From Microbacterium sp. H1-D42 (GTDB lineage: Bacteria > Actinomycetota > Actinomycetes > Actinomycetales > Microbacteriaceae): a stretch of DNA of 64,000 nt. How positions within the stretch are numbered: the stretch's first letter is position 1; each line of letters opens with the position of its first letter. The notes beneath the pieces were generated by a model. It had not been told where the DNA came from. It worked only from the letters and a program-made list of their open reading frames with translations, and did not search any database. The DNA is taken from contig NZ_CP093342.1 of NCBI RefSeq assembly GCF_022637555.1, positions 3,596,001 through 3,660,000 on the forward strand, read 5' to 3'. The position numbers and the translations under genes were made by a program. Shown here piece after piece: positions 44,551 through 53,963 of this stretch.

Positions 44551-44570
44551 ATACCCCCACCGGGTATGCT
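44551..44570 (+). promoter_or_regulatory. CsoR-like copper box with an overlapping -10
   Basis: ATACCC-ccacc-GGGTAT (44551-44567) fits the GC-rich CsoR operator pattern. TATGCT (44565-44570) is a possible -10 seven bases before the GTG at 44578. It would control the small exported protein and the multicopper oxidase downstream. Confidence 0.6.
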
Positions 44571-44577
44571 CGCGGAC

Positions 44578-45048
44578 GTGACGGAATCCGCACGCAGCCG
44601 ACTGAGCGCACCGCGTGGTGCACTTACGATCGCGCTGGCCGTGCTCCTCACCCTCGGACTACTGGGCATGCACGCGCTGTCGGGCGTCGCTCTGCCGAGC
44701 ACTGCGCCGGACACCGCCCACAGCGCCCCGCATCTCGATCCCGGCTCCGCCACGCACCCCGACTCAACCACCGCCGCACATGCCGCGGATGCGGTCGTCT
44801 CGCACCATGCCCCGGTCCATCCGCAGTCGCCGAGTGACGGGCATCCGCTCGCCGTCTGTCCCGCCGACCCCGGCGGTGACGGCACGATGTGCCTGCCGGG
44901 CCCGATCATCCCGGTCGCCGTCTCGGCCGAACCGCCGGCGACCGGGCCGGCGCGGGCCACCCTGACCGATGACGCCGTCGCGTCGCCACCTCGCGATCCG
45001 CGCCGCTTCGCACTCTCTCCGCTCGAACTGTCGATCAGTCGCACCTGA
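44578..45048 (+). CDS. Small exported His-rich protein (DUF6153-like)
   Basis: The 156-residue protein has one N-terminal hydrophobic segment (residues about 14-35, 'ALTIALAVLLTLGLLGMHAL'). An extracytoplasmic part rich in His, Asp and Pro follows, with two cysteines in 'LAVCPADPGGDGTMCLPGP'. This resembles DUF6153 proteins, which often sit beside copper genes. The GTG at 44578 is chosen over an ATG at 44566 because the latter overlaps the CsoR-like box. A metal-binding or accessory role for the following oxidase is likely but unproven. Confidence 0.6.
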   Translation: MTESARSRLSAPRGALTIALAVLLTLGLLGMHALSGVALPSTAPDTAHSAPHLDPGSATHPDSTTAAHAADAVVSHHAPVHPQSPSDGHPLAVCPADPGGDGTMCLPGPIIPVAVSAEPPATGPARATLTDDAVASPPRDPRRFALSPLELSISRT

Positions 45049-45115
45049 ACTCGGCCCGCGCAGGCCCGCCTGCCATGCCGCTCTCACTCACCGACGACAC
45101 GAAAGACCGTTCACC

Positions 45116-46666
45116 ATGCCTGACTTCATCGACCGCCGACGCTTCCTCGCGCTCGGCGCACTCACGCTCGCGACCGCCAGCCTCGCCGCCTGCACTCCGC
45201 GATCGTCCACCTCCTCGTTCATCCCGCCGACCGGCGCACCCGTCGCCGAGACCGAGGCCGGCCGCAGACTCAGCGGCAACACGGTCCGCCACGCGCTGAC
45301 GGCCGCCCCGACCACACTCGATCTCGGCGGCACCACAGTCGACACCTGGGCGTACCGGGGCGCCTCGGCGACCGAGCCGATCCGCGCCGCGGTCGGCGAC
45401 ATGCTGCAGGTGAGCATCGAGAACGCCCTGCCCGAGCCCACCAGCATCCACTGGCACGGCATCGCGCTGCGCAACGACATGGACGGCGTCCCGCACCTCA
45501 CACAGGATCCGATCGCCCCCGGCGGCTCGTTCACCTACGAGTTCGCGCTGTCGCATCCGGGCACTTACTGGTTCCACCCGCACTCCGGCACCCAGCTCGA
45601 TCGCGGGCTGTACGCGCCGCTGATCATCGACGATCCAGCCGAGCCCGGCGATTACGACCAGGAGTGGATCCTCGTGCTCGACGACTGGCTCGACGGCGTG
45701 ACCGCCACCCCCGACGAGGTGCTCGCCGAACTCGCCCAGGGCATGGACATGGGCGGGATGGATCACGGCGACATGGACGGAATGGACCACGGCGACATGG
45801 GCGACGGCGGCGCGGACCCCATGCGCATGGGGAACATGCTGATGGGCGCCACCTCCGACCTGCTCGGCGGCGATGCCGGCGACGTCTACTACCCGCTGTA
45901 CCTCATCAACGGCAGATCCCCGCAGGACCCGGCGACGTTCACGGCGAAGCCGGGGCAGCGCATCCGCCTGCGCATCCTCAACGCCGGCGGCGACACGGCC
46001 TTCCGGTTCGGGATTCCCGGGAATCCGCTCACCATCACCCACACCGACGGCTTCCCGGTCGACCCCGTCGAGGCCGAGAGCGTCGTGCTGGGGATGGGGG
46101 AGCGCTACGACGCGGTCATCACGGTCGCCGACGGGGCCTTCCCGATGATCGCCGAGGCGATCGGCAAGCAGCAGCAGGCGATGGCCATCCTGCGCACCGG
46201 ATCCGGCGCGAAGCCCCCGGCCGATGCGAAGCTGCCGCAGTCCCGACGCCCCGCCATGGCATCCGACCTGCGCGCGGCCTCCGCCGTCGGTCTGAAGAAG
46301 CGCTCCGCTGTCCGCACGCTGCGCTTCGAGCTCACCGGCGGGATGGCGAAGTACGACTGGGGCATCAACGGCCGCCGGATGGACATGGAGCAGCCGCTGC
46401 GCGACGCCGTCGCGATCGCCGAGGGGGAGCGGGTCGCGGTGGAGTTCGTGAACTCGACCACGATGTGGCATCCCATGCACCTGCACGGGCACACCTACCA
46501 GCACGCCGACGGCGGGCCGCGCAAGGACACCTCGATCGTGCTGCCCGGCCAGACGCTGCGGGTGGAGTTCGACGCAGACAACCCGGGGCAGTGGCTGACG
46601 CACTGCCACAACCTGTACCACGGCGAGTCGGGCATGATGGCGACCGTCGCGTACGAGCAGCGCTGA
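45116..46666 (+). CDS. Tat-exported multicopper oxidase (lipoprotein)
   Basis: The 516-residue enzyme probably oxidises Cu(I) to Cu(II) outside the membrane. The N-terminus has a twin-arginine motif 'DRRRFLAL' and a lipobox ending 'SLAAC' near residue 25. All four copper-ligand motifs are present: 'SIHWHGIAL', 'YWFHPHSG', 'MWHPMHLHGHTY' and 'WLTHCHNLYHGESGMM'. A Met/His-rich insertion of about 40 residues ('MDMGGMDHGDMDGMDHGDMG') resembles the CueO methionine-rich region. It lies 67 bases after the His-rich exported protein, and both are probably under the CsoR-like box. Confidence 0.93.
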   Translation: MPDFIDRRRFLALGALTLATASLAACTPRSSTSSFIPPTGAPVAETEAGRRLSGNTVRHALTAAPTTLDLGGTTVDTWAYRGASATEPIRAAVGDMLQVSIENALPEPTSIHWHGIALRNDMDGVPHLTQDPIAPGGSFTYEFALSHPGTYWFHPHSGTQLDRGLYAPLIIDDPAEPGDYDQEWILVLDDWLDGVTATPDEVLAELAQGMDMGGMDHGDMDGMDHGDMGDGGADPMRMGNMLMGATSDLLGGDAGDVYYPLYLINGRSPQDPATFTAKPGQRIRLRILNAGGDTAFRFGIPGNPLTITHTDGFPVDPVEAESVVLGMGERYDAVITVADGAFPMIAEAIGKQQQAMAILRTGSGAKPPADAKLPQSRRPAMASDLRAASAVGLKKRSAVRTLRFELTGGMAKYDWGINGRRMDMEQPLRDAVAIAEGERVAVEFVNSTTMWHPMHLHGHTYQHADGGPRKDTSIVLPGQTLRVEFDADNPGQWLTHCHNLYHGESGMMATVAYEQR

Positions 46667-46688
46667 GGCGCGGGGCGACTGCGGCGAT

Positions 46689-46743
46689 CGTGGGTGGGCA
46701 CGGCGGCATCCGATGCCCCGCCCACGGGCGCCGCACGGCGCCC
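46689..46743. terminator. Two tandem hairpins between convergent genes
   Basis: The first hairpin pairs 46689-46700 with 46714-46726 (GC-rich, one bulge). The second, GGGCGCCG-ca-CGGCGCCC, spans 46726-46743. They separate the oxidase gene from the convergent peptidase gene. Confidence 0.6.
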
Positions 46744-46761
46744 GTCAGCGGTCCGGCGGCC

Positions 46762-47634
46762 TCAGCGCACGCGACTGTCGCGCACCGCCACCGTCAGGTG
46801 TTCCCCGTTCTTCGGCAGTCCGTCGATGCGCTCGGGACTGTCGTCGATGACGATGTCGGCGAAGGCCATGGGGATCCCCTGCGCCGTCAGCAGTGATCGC
46901 CGGTCCATCAGCTGGGCGTGCACGTGCGGTTCGCTGCTGTTGCCCGAGTTGCCGCACCGGCCGATCTGCTGTCCGGCGGCGACGGTCTCGCCGACTCGGA
47001 CGCTCACCGAGTGGCGCTGCAGGTGGGCGATCGCCGCGTGGGTGCCATCGGCGGCGCGGATGATGACGTGGTTGCCGAGGATGAAGCCGGGTCCGCCCAG
47101 TTCGCGGACCGCGCCCTCGACCATCAGGTAGAGCACGGCGAGCAGGGTGGAGCGCGAGCGATGATCGCGTCGCCACCCCGAGGCGCGCACGACGACGCCG
47201 TCGATCATCGCGAAGACGGGTTCGCCGAAGGCGGGATAGTCGTTCGGATGCCGCATCGCCGAACCTTCTCCGAAAACAGGTCGCGGCCGGTCGAGCGGAT
47301 CGGCGATCAGGTCGATCGCATAGGTCTGGCCATACATGCGGATGCCATGACTCGGCACGTTCGATGCGGGGCTGTTCAATGCCTGCCACCTGCCGCGCAC
47401 CGGCGAGGTGACGGTTTTCGCGTCGAGCGTGGGCAGCAGCCTGGGGCCGACGAGCGCGAGCACGAGGGTGATCGCGAAGACGACGATCGCACACAGTGCG
47501 ACGAGGCTGCGCAGTTGGCGTACGCCGTCGCCGAACGAGATTCCGCTGGTGAGGGCGATTGCGACGAGCACGATCACAGCCGGCAGGTAGAGCAGTCCGC
47601 GAATCCGGTAGGCCGCGAGCGCGAGGCGCTTCAT
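46762..47634 (-). CDS. Membrane-anchored M23-type peptidase
   Basis: The 290-residue protein has two N-terminal membrane segments (residues about 12-33 and 40-62) and a LytM/M23 domain. It shows 'SHGIRMYGQTYAIDLIAD' (first metal-site region), 'GNHVIIRAADGTHAAIAHLQ' and the final HxH motif 'SSEPHVHAQLM'. It probably cleaves peptidoglycan cross-links or a cell-surface protein. It overlaps the ArsR-type regulator gene by four bases. This pairing is unusual for a cell-wall hydrolase. Confidence 0.85.
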   Translation of the reverse strand: MKRLALAAYRIRGLLYLPAVIVLVAIALTSGISFGDGVRQLRSLVALCAIVVFAITLVLALVGPRLLPTLDAKTVTSPVRGRWQALNSPASNVPSHGIRMYGQTYAIDLIADPLDRPRPVFGEGSAMRHPNDYPAFGEPVFAMIDGVVVRASGWRRDHRSRSTLLAVLYLMVEGAVRELGGPGFILGNHVIIRAADGTHAAIAHLQRHSVSVRVGETVAAGQQIGRCGNSGNSSEPHVHAQLMDRRSLLTAQGIPMAFADIVIDDSPERIDGLPKNGEHLTVAVRDSRVR

Positions 47635-48164
47635 CGCTCCACTCCGAGCACGCAGGCGAGCAGAGGCACGATGCGGGCCGCGGGAACCTCGTAGCTGCCC
47701 CGGCCGCCCTGACGCACCCACCCGGCCGCCACGAGCTGGCGCAGGTGGTGGTGCAGCTGGCCGGTCGTGCCGAGCCCCTCGATCGCGGCGAGACCGGCGG
47801 TGGTCTGCACGCCCGACAGGATGTGGCGCAGCAGCTCGACGCGCACCGGATGCCCGAGTGCGGCGAACACGGCGGCGTGATCGCTCCAATCGACCTCGAG
47901 CATGCCGGCTGTGCCGGCGGCCTGCTGCCAGGCCACCGGAGCGCCGGTCGGCAGAGTGAGCGAGCCGACCAGCATCACGGCGCCTTCCGCCGTCACGGCA
48001 TCGTCGGCGAGGCGGGCGTTCAGCCCTTCCAGGGCCCAGAACGCGTCGCCGTCGACGGTAGGCGCGGCCCGATTGCCGGCGCCGCCGCGCTGACTCTCCA
48101 GCGCATCGAGGCGGCCGGCGAGGTCTCGGATCTGCTGTCGGAGTTCGTCCATCTCGGCAGTCAT
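47631..48164 (-). CDS. ArsR-like winged-helix regulator with an N-terminal coiled coil
   Basis: The 177-residue protein begins with a coiled coil ('MDELRQQIRDLAGRLDALES') and ends with an ArsR-type winged helix from about residue 98 ('FAALGHPVRVELLRHILSG', then 'TTGQLHHHLRQLVAAGWV'). No metal-binding cysteine pair (ELCVCDL type) is present, so a non-metal signal is likely. It probably autoregulates through the palindrome 12 bases upstream and controls the co-translated M23 peptidase. Confidence 0.8.
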   Translation of the reverse strand: MTAEMDELRQQIRDLAGRLDALESQRGGAGNRAAPTVDGDAFWALEGLNARLADDAVTAEGAVMLVGSLTLPTGAPVAWQQAAGTAGMLEVDWSDHAAVFAALGHPVRVELLRHILSGVQTTAGLAAIEGLGTTGQLHHHLRQLVAAGWVRQGGRGSYEVPAARIVPLLACVLGVER

Positions 48165-48175
48165 GCCTCATACCA

Positions 48176-48189
48176 TACGTTAAAACGTA
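48176..48189 (-). promoter_or_regulatory. Palindromic operator before the ArsR-like gene
   Basis: TACGTT-aa-AACGTA (48176-48189) is a perfect palindrome 12 bases upstream of the ATG. A second ACGTA follows at 48193-48197. This is the probable autoregulatory site. Confidence 0.55.
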
Positions 48190-48212
48190 CTTACGTAGTA
48201 GTGACATGACGT

Positions 48213-48250
48213 GAGGGCGGTGGACACGACCATCCGTGTCCACCGCCCTC
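48213..48250 (-). terminator. Terminator of the DHA2 exporter gene
   Basis: GAGGGCGGTGGACACG (48213-48228) pairs perfectly with 48235-48250 around a 6-base loop, 29 bases after the minus-strand stop codon at 48280. Confidence 0.75.
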
Positions 48251-48279
48251 CGTGCTGCACTCAGGGTGCCGTTACGTCA

Positions 48280-49731
48280 TCACGCATCGAGGCCGGTGCG
48301 CGCGTGACGCCCGCGGAAGAAGATCATCGTCAGCAGCGCGCCCAGCAGTGCCAGGGCTCCCGCTGCGATGAACGCCGCCGAGTAGCCCTGGGTGAGCGCC
48401 TCAGGATCACCCAGCTGTCCGGCACCGAAAACCGCCGCGATCGCCGAGACGACAGCGAGACCGACCGCCGAGCCCACCTGGTAGCTGGTGTTCACGATGC
48501 CCGAGGCGAGTCCGCCCTCCTGCGGCGGTGCCGCCGAGATCGCGGTCTGCAACGACGGCACGAAGGCCAGCGCCTGCCCGAAGGCGACCACGAGCGAGGG
48601 CAGGAAGGCGTCGATCCAGTAGTTCCCGTCAGGGCGGATGAAGGCCATCCACGCGAGGCCGACCGCGAGGATCAGCAGACCGGCGACGATCGGCACCTTG
48701 GTGCCGAAGGCGGCGACCACCCGCGGCGCCAGCAGGATCATGCCCACCATGATGAGGGTGGTCATCGGCAGCAGCGCGGCCCCCGCGGGGAAGGCCGTGA
48801 AGCCCAGCACCTGCTGCAGGTAGAGGTTCAGGAAGAACCACATGGGGATCCAGGCGGCTCCGAGCATCACCTGAGCGAGGTTCGCCGCGCCCAGGTTCGG
48901 CGAGCGGAAGATCGACAGCCGCACGAGCGGCTCGCGCTTGGCGCGCTGGATGATCAGGAACAGCGCCAGCAGCACCACGCCGATGCCGAGCGCGATCCAC
49001 GTCTCGGCGGATGCCCAGCCGACGACCTCCGAGCGGACGATGCCGTACACGAGCGCCGCCAGACCCACGGTCACGGTGAGCGCGCCGATGACGTCGACCG
49101 ACCCGCGCGCGCCGACCTTGCCGCCGGGCAGCGACTTCCACATGAAGATGAGGACGATGACCGCGATCGGCACGTTGATGAAGAACACCCATGGCCAGGA
49201 TGCGAACTCGGTGATGACGCCGCCCAGGAACACTCCGGCCGTGCCGCCGGCCGGAGCCGCGGCGCCGTAGAACGCCATCGCCTTGGTGAGCTCGCGCGGG
49301 TTGGAGCCGAAGAGCATCATCAGCATGGTCAGTGCCGCGGGCGCGATGAGCGCCGAGCCGGCGCCCTGCAGCACGCGTCCGATCAGCTCGGTCGGCACGT
49401 CACCGGCGAAACCGGCGACGAGCGATCCGACGCCGAGGATGACCCAGCCGGTGGCGAACATCTTGCGCGGGCCGAACAGGTCGGACAGGCGGCCGCCGAG
49501 CAGCAGCAGTCCGGCCAGAGCGATGACGTAGGCGTTGAACACCCATGAGAGGGTGTTCGGCGTGAAGCCGAGGTCGGTCTGCATCTGCGGCAGGGCGACG
49601 CCGATGATCGACGAGTCCATGATGACCATGAACTGTGCGAAGGCGATGATGGTGAGTCCCCACCACCGCGCGTTTCCTCGGGGTGAGGCGGTACCGCTCG
49701 CTGTCGCGGTACCTCTGGTTGACGATGACAC
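48280..49731 (-). CDS. DHA2-family (EmrB/QacA-like) multidrug exporter
   Basis: The 483-residue protein has 14 membrane segments. It shows MFS motif A 'GGRLSDLFGPRKMFATG', motif B-like 'GRVLQGAGSALIAPAALTML' and 'GVFLGGVITEFASWPWVFFI'. The start is the GTG at 49731, with CGGAG 6 bases upstream; frames further upstream run antisense through the neighbouring oxidoreductase gene. It is a second drug exporter in the window, distinct in sequence from the one at 36-38 kb. It lies 46 bases after the FAD oxidoreductase on the same strand. Confidence 0.9.
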   Translation of the reverse strand: MSSSTRGTATASGTASPRGNARWWGLTIIAFAQFMVIMDSSIIGVALPQMQTDLGFTPNTLSWVFNAYVIALAGLLLLGGRLSDLFGPRKMFATGWVILGVGSLVAGFAGDVPTELIGRVLQGAGSALIAPAALTMLMMLFGSNPRELTKAMAFYGAAAPAGGTAGVFLGGVITEFASWPWVFFINVPIAVIVLIFMWKSLPGGKVGARGSVDVIGALTVTVGLAALVYGIVRSEVVGWASAETWIALGIGVVLLALFLIIQRAKREPLVRLSIFRSPNLGAANLAQVMLGAAWIPMWFFLNLYLQQVLGFTAFPAGAALLPMTTLIMVGMILLAPRVVAAFGTKVPIVAGLLILAVGLAWMAFIRPDGNYWIDAFLPSLVVAFGQALAFVPSLQTAISAAPPQEGGLASGIVNTSYQVGSAVGLAVVSAIAAVFGAGQLGDPEALTQGYSAAFIAAGALALLGALLTMIFFRGRHARTGLDA

Positions 49732-49777
49732 GATGACTCCGTTCTGGTGAAGTGGTTGCGTTGCGTTCAGGGATGGG

Positions 49778-50953
49778 TCAGGTGCTGCCCAGCGCGCTCG
49801 TGGACGAATCCGCCGGGAGCGGCGGCGAACAGGGGTCGTTCGCCCACTGGTAGACGGCACCGACGGCGTCGATGCCGCTGACGCCGACCGCGACGTGCGC
49901 CACGCGGTGAACCACGGCGAGTCCGCTGTCAGCCGCGACGTGCTCCTCGTCCCCGACCAGCAGTCCGGCCCCGGCGATCGCTCGGCCGTGCACCATCGCC
50001 AGATAGGGACTGTGCGGCTCATAGGCTCCGGGGTCGTCCGCGCCGGTGAGGTCGTGCAACACAGCTTGCGCGGCATGCGCCCCCTGCGCTGCGGCGTCGT
50101 CCCAGTGGTCGATGCGCCAGTTGCCGCGCAGGGCGTCGCGATGCCAGGCGGTGCCGCCGGCGGCGTACACGCCCGGGGCGACCCGCAGTCGGAGGTCCAC
50201 GTCGACGCCGTCCTGCCACGGCCAGGGCCCCGAGGGGATCGTGCCGAGCGCCACCAGCAGCAGGTCGGCGGCCTCGACGCTGCCGTCGTCCAGGGTGAGG
50301 AGCAGCGCGCCGTCGCGGTGATCCACCGCGGTGAGGGAGCGCCCGAACCGCGTGCGCACGCGCTCTTCATGGGCGCGGGCGACTCGCTCGGCGACCGGCG
50401 CACCGAACGTCGCGAGGCCGGGCACGGCGCTGCGGGCGATGAGCGTGACCTCGCGCCCGTCGTCGCGCAGGCTCGAGGCCGATTCCGAGCCGATGACGCC
50501 ACCTCCATAGATCGCGACCCGTGCAGACGGTGCGAGGCCGCTCAGCACATCGCGCACGCGCAGGGCGTCGTCGAGCGTGTGCAGCACGGTCACGCGTGCG
50601 GATGTGGTCGCCGTTCCCACGATCTCGGCGGGCAGCGGACGTGGCCTGCTGCCGGTGGCGACGAGCAGGGCGTCGAAGTCGATCGTCCGACCGGATGCCA
50701 GGGCGACGACCTTCGACGGTGCGTCGATCCGGATCGCCGTGTCGGCGATGACCTCGACGGAGGGCAGGGCGGTGGCGACGAGTTCCGCCGGGGTCGACCC
50801 GAAGGCCACGCTCTTGATGAGCATCCGCGTGTAGGCGGTCTCTCCGGTGCGCGCCACGAGAGTCACCCGGACGTCCGCGTGGGACGACAGGATCCGGGCG
50901 GCTGCCACGCCGGCCGCGCCGGCGCCGATGATGACGACGTGTCGTTCTGTCAT
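49778..50953 (-). CDS. FAD-dependent NAD(P)H oxidoreductase
   Basis: The 391-residue protein has two Rossmann motifs: FAD-binding 'HVVIIGAGAAGVAAARIL' (residues 5-22) and NAD(P)-binding 'ARVAIYGGGVIGSESASSL' (about 145-163). It also has the 'ALLVATGSRPRPLP' strand and the FAD-contact 'GVYAAGGTAW' segment where related ferredoxin- and nitrite-reductase-type enzymes read GDxA. It lacks the CxxxxC disulfide of mercuric or glutathione reductases, so it is closer to ferredoxin-reductase-like enzymes. AGGAAGAG precedes the ATG. It follows the copA-YHS genes on the same strand, which suggests a role in copper or redox stress. Confidence 0.82.
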   Translation of the reverse strand: MTERHVVIIGAGAAGVAAARILSSHADVRVTLVARTGETAYTRMLIKSVAFGSTPAELVATALPSVEVIADTAIRIDAPSKVVALASGRTIDFDALLVATGSRPRPLPAEIVGTATTSARVTVLHTLDDALRVRDVLSGLAPSARVAIYGGGVIGSESASSLRDDGREVTLIARSAVPGLATFGAPVAERVARAHEERVRTRFGRSLTAVDHRDGALLLTLDDGSVEAADLLLVALGTIPSGPWPWQDGVDVDLRLRVAPGVYAAGGTAWHRDALRGNWRIDHWDDAAAQGAHAAQAVLHDLTGADDPGAYEPHSPYLAMVHGRAIAGAGLLVGDEEHVAADSGLAVVHRVAHVAVGVSGIDAVGAVYQWANDPCSPPLPADSSTSALGST

Positions 50954-50990
50954 TTCTCTTCCTGACGAAGGCTGTTCATGGGGATCCGCA

Positions 50991-51033
50991 TGCTCGGGGG
51001 GCGCAGTCCGGATGCCGGCTGCGCCCCCGAGCA
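50991..51033 (-). terminator. Hairpin after the YHS gene
   Basis: TGCTCGGGGGGCGCAG (50991-51006) pairs with 51019-51033 with one bulged G. It lies between the YHS stop codon (51043) and the oxidoreductase start (50953), so it may terminate or partly attenuate the copper transcript. Confidence 0.65.
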
Positions 51034-51042
51034 CGCGAGGTC

Positions 51043-51306
51043 TCATGCCACGTTGGCGGCGTACTTTGCGGGGTCGGAGTCGAAGGCGGGTCCGCAGCCT
51101 GCGCAGCAGAAGTAGTAGCGCTGGCCGTCGTGGTCGCGGAACAGTCCGGCCGCCTCGGCGACCTTCTTGTTCACCGGGCTTCCGACCATCACGGGGCAGG
51201 TGGTCATGTCGTCGGCGCCGGCCAGCAGGTTCTGGCGCCCGTCTGCGATGGGGCCTGCCGGTGCGGTGCTGCAACAGCTGGAGGCGGCCTGGGTCTCTTC
51301 GTTCAT
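51043..51306 (-). CDS. YHS-domain metal-binding protein
   Basis: The 87-residue protein has a Cys-rich N-terminus ('EETQAASSCCSTAP') and a YHS domain with 'TTCPVMVGSPVNKKVAE' and 'GQRYYFCCAGCGPAFDSDPA'. Small YHS proteins often accompany CopA-type ATPases and may deliver or buffer copper. It starts 50 bases after the copA stop codon on the same strand. Confidence 0.88.
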   Translation of the reverse strand: MNEETQAASSCCSTAPAGPIADGRQNLLAGADDMTTCPVMVGSPVNKKVAEAAGLFRDHDGQRYYFCCAGCGPAFDSDPAKYAANVA

Positions 51307-51356
51307 GTCGTTCAATGCCTTTCGCATCGGGATTGGGTGGGGTGGATGCCGCGGCG

Positions 51357-53651
51357 TCACTTTCCGGCGACGCTGCGGAATCCGCGCAGGCGAAGGCTGT
51401 TGCCGACGACGAAGACGCTGGAGAACGCCATCGCCGCGCCTGCGAGCATGGGGTTGAGCATGCCGAGCGCGGCGACGGGGATCGCCGCCACGTTGTAGGC
51501 GAAGGCCCAGAACAGGTTGGTCTTGATCGTGCCGAGCGTCTTGCGGGAGAGGCGGATGGCATCCACCGCGCTGCGCAGGTCGCCGCGCACGAGGGTGATG
51601 TCGGCGGCCTCGATCGCGACGTCGGTGCCGGTGCCCATCGCCAGACCCAGATCGGCCTGGGCGAGTGCGGGGGCGTCGTTGACGCCGTCGCCGACCATCG
51701 CGACGACCTTCCCCTCCATCTGCAGCCGGGTGACCACATCGACCTTCTCCTGAGGCAGCACCTCGGCGTAGACGGTCTCGATGCCCACCTCGGTGGCGAT
51801 CTGGCGAGCGACCGCCTCGTTGTCGCCGGTCAGCAGCACCGGAGTGAGGCCGATCTGCTTGAGCTGCGCGATCGCTTCGGCGCTGGTGGGCTTGACCGTG
51901 TCGGCCACGACGAGGACGCCGCGGGCCCGTCCGTCCCAGCCGATGGCGACGACGGTCTTGCCCTCGCCCTCGGCACGCGCCTTGGCCGAGGCCACCTCGC
52001 GCGACAGGTGCTGCGACCAGTCGGCGAGCAGCGACTCGCGCCCGACGACGACGGGCACGCCGCCGATCATGCCCTGCACGCCCTTGCCCTCGATGTTGGC
52101 GAAGTCCTCCAGCGGGGGCAGTTCTCCGACCTCCTGGGTGGCACCCTTGGCGATGGCCTGCGCGATCGGGTGCTCGGAGGCATCCTCCAGCGCACCGGCG
52201 TAGCGCAGCAGCTCGGCCCTGTCGACGCCCGGCTCGGTGATCACGTCGACGAGCGTCATCCGCCCCGAGGTGACGGTGCCGGTCTTGTCGAGCACCACGG
52301 TGTCGACCCGCCGGGTGGACTCGAGCACCTCGGGTCCCTTGATGAGGATGCCCATCTGGGCGCCGCGACCGGTGCCGACCAGCAGAGCCGTCGGCGTGGC
52401 GAGACCCAGCGCGCACGGGCAGGCGATCACGAGCACGGCCACCGCTGCGGTGAAGGCCGCCGCCACGGGGAATCCGGCGCCGAGCCAGGCGCCGAGGGCC
52501 ACGACGGCGATGACGATCACGATCGGGACGAACACGCCTGAGATCCGGTCGGCCAGGCGCTGCACCTCGGCCTTGCCCGTCTGCGCGTCCTCGACCAGCT
52601 TCGCCATCTGCGCGAGCTGCGTGTCGGCGCCCACTCGTGTGGCGCGCACGACCAGGCGTCCGCCGGCGTTCACCGTCGCGCCCGCGACGCTGTCTCCCTC
52701 ACTGACTTCAACGGGCACGGATTCGCCGGTGAGCATCGAGGCGTCCACCGCCGAGGTGCCTGAGACGATCACCCCGTCCGTGGCGATCTTCTCGCCGGGG
52801 CGCACGATGAACTCGTCGCCGACGCCGAGCTCATCGATGGGGATCTTCGTCTCGATCTGGGTCCCTGAGCCCGCCGAACGGCGCAGCACAGCGACCTCTT
52901 TGGCACCCAGTTCGAGAAGGGCGCGCAGTGCGGCTCCGGCCTGTCGCTTCGACCGCTTCTCGAAGTAGCGGCCGGCGAGGATGAACATCGTCACGCCGGC
53001 GCCGACCTCGAGGTAGATGTTGGCGGCGCCGTCGGACGGCGCGATGGTGAACTCGAACGGGTGCGTCATGCCCGGAGTGCCGGCGGTTCCGAAGAACAGC
53101 GCGTACACCGACCAGAGCAGCGCAACAGAGGTGCCCATCGAGATCAGGGTGTCCATCGTGGCGGTGCCGTGCCTGAGGTTCGTCCAGGCCGCCTTGTGGA
53201 ACGGCCAGGCACCCCACACGATCACCGGGGCAGCCAGGGCGAGCGAGGCCCACTGCCAGTAGGTGAACTGCAGTGCGGGGATCATCGCCATCGCGATCAC
53301 GGGCACCGTGAGCACGATCGATCCGATCAGCCGCTGGCGCAGCGTCGTCAGTTCGGGGTCGGCATCGCCGTCGGCGGTGTCGTCCGAGTCTGCACCGGCC
53401 GTGCGAGGGCGGTCGGGCTTCGGCAGCGTCGCGCTGTAGCCGGTCTTCTCGACCTCGGCGATCAGCAGCGTCGGGTCGTACCCTTCAGGCACGGTGACCT
53501 TGGCCTTCTCGGTGGCGTAGTTCACGGTGGCCGTCACGCCGTCGATCTTGTTGAGCTTGCGCTCGATGCGGTTCGCGCACGAGGCGCAGGTCATTCCGCC
53601 GATCACCAGTTCGATTCCTGTGCCATCGGCAGCAGGCGCGGATGTGCTCAT
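51357..53651 (-). CDS. copA: Copper-exporting P1B-type ATPase
   Basis: The 764-residue pump has one N-terminal HMA domain ('[18 protein letters not shown]', Cys22 and Cys25), eight predicted membrane segments, the intramembrane copper site CPC (residues 411-413, '[13 protein letters not shown]'), the phosphorylation site Asp455 in 'DKTGT', the actuator 'TGES', and the hinge '[20 protein letters not shown]'. The CPC motif and paired HMA cysteines point to Cu(I). It lies in a UspA / small membrane protein / CopA / YHS series behind two CsoR-like boxes. GGAAG precedes the ATG. Confidence 0.95.
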   Translation of the reverse strand: MSTSAPAADGTGIELVIGGMTCASCANRIERKLNKIDGVTATVNYATEKAKVTVPEGYDPTLLIAEVEKTGYSATLPKPDRPRTAGADSDDTADGDADPELTTLRQRLIGSIVLTVPVIAMAMIPALQFTYWQWASLALAAPVIVWGAWPFHKAAWTNLRHGTATMDTLISMGTSVALLWSVYALFFGTAGTPGMTHPFEFTIAPSDGAANIYLEVGAGVTMFILAGRYFEKRSKRQAGAALRALLELGAKEVAVLRRSAGSGTQIETKIPIDELGVGDEFIVRPGEKIATDGVIVSGTSAVDASMLTGESVPVEVSEGDSVAGATVNAGGRLVVRATRVGADTQLAQMAKLVEDAQTGKAEVQRLADRISGVFVPIVIVIAVVALGAWLGAGFPVAAAFTAAVAVLVIACPCALGLATPTALLVGTGRGAQMGILIKGPEVLESTRRVDTVVLDKTGTVTSGRMTLVDVITEPGVDRAELLRYAGALEDASEHPIAQAIAKGATQEVGELPPLEDFANIEGKGVQGMIGGVPVVVGRESLLADWSQHLSREVASAKARAEGEGKTVVAIGWDGRARGVLVVADTVKPTSAEAIAQLKQIGLTPVLLTGDNEAVARQIATEVGIETVYAEVLPQEKVDVVTRLQMEGKVVAMVGDGVNDAPALAQADLGLAMGTGTDVAIEAADITLVRGDLRSAVDAIRLSRKTLGTIKTNLFWAFAYNVAAIPVAALGMLNPMLAGAAMAFSSVFVVGNSLRLRGFRSVAGK

Positions 53652-53696
53652 GATGTGCTCTTCCTTCTCTCTCGTCTTCGACGCACGCGATGCGGG

Positions 53697-53963
53697 TCAG
53701 TGCCCGGCGGGGTGCGTCTCGTCGTCGGACGGGGTCGCAGGCTGATCCTCGTGCGGCATCTCGTCGCTCGGTGCCGCGGGGTCGCCGCCGTGCGGGGTGT
53801 CTTCGCTCGGCGCGGCCGGTTCGTCACCGTGCGGCGTCGAGCTGCGCGAGACCCAGTCATCGACGAAGCTGTCGGGCACGACGACTCCCGCGAGTCCGAA
53901 CGCGACGACGAACGCCACGATGAGACCCGCGCCGTACAGGGTCAGGCGCACGGCCGCGTTCAT
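53697..53963 (-). CDS. Small membrane protein with a His/Asp-repeat tail
   Basis: The 88-residue protein has one membrane segment (residues about 8-30, 'LYGAGLIVAFVVAFGLAGVV'). A tail follows with four related units of the kind P-H-(G/E)-(D/G)-x-P-A-A-P-S-(D/E) ('STPHGDEPAAPSEDTPHGGD'), ending in 'ETHPAGH'. The repeated His and acidic residues suggest weak extracytoplasmic metal binding. It overlaps the uspA-type gene by four bases and is 45 bases upstream of copA. No family is recognised. Confidence 0.75.
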   Translation of the reverse strand: MNAAVRLTLYGAGLIVAFVVAFGLAGVVVPDSFVDDWVSRSSTPHGDEPAAPSEDTPHGGDPAAPSDEMPHEDQPATPSDDETHPAGH

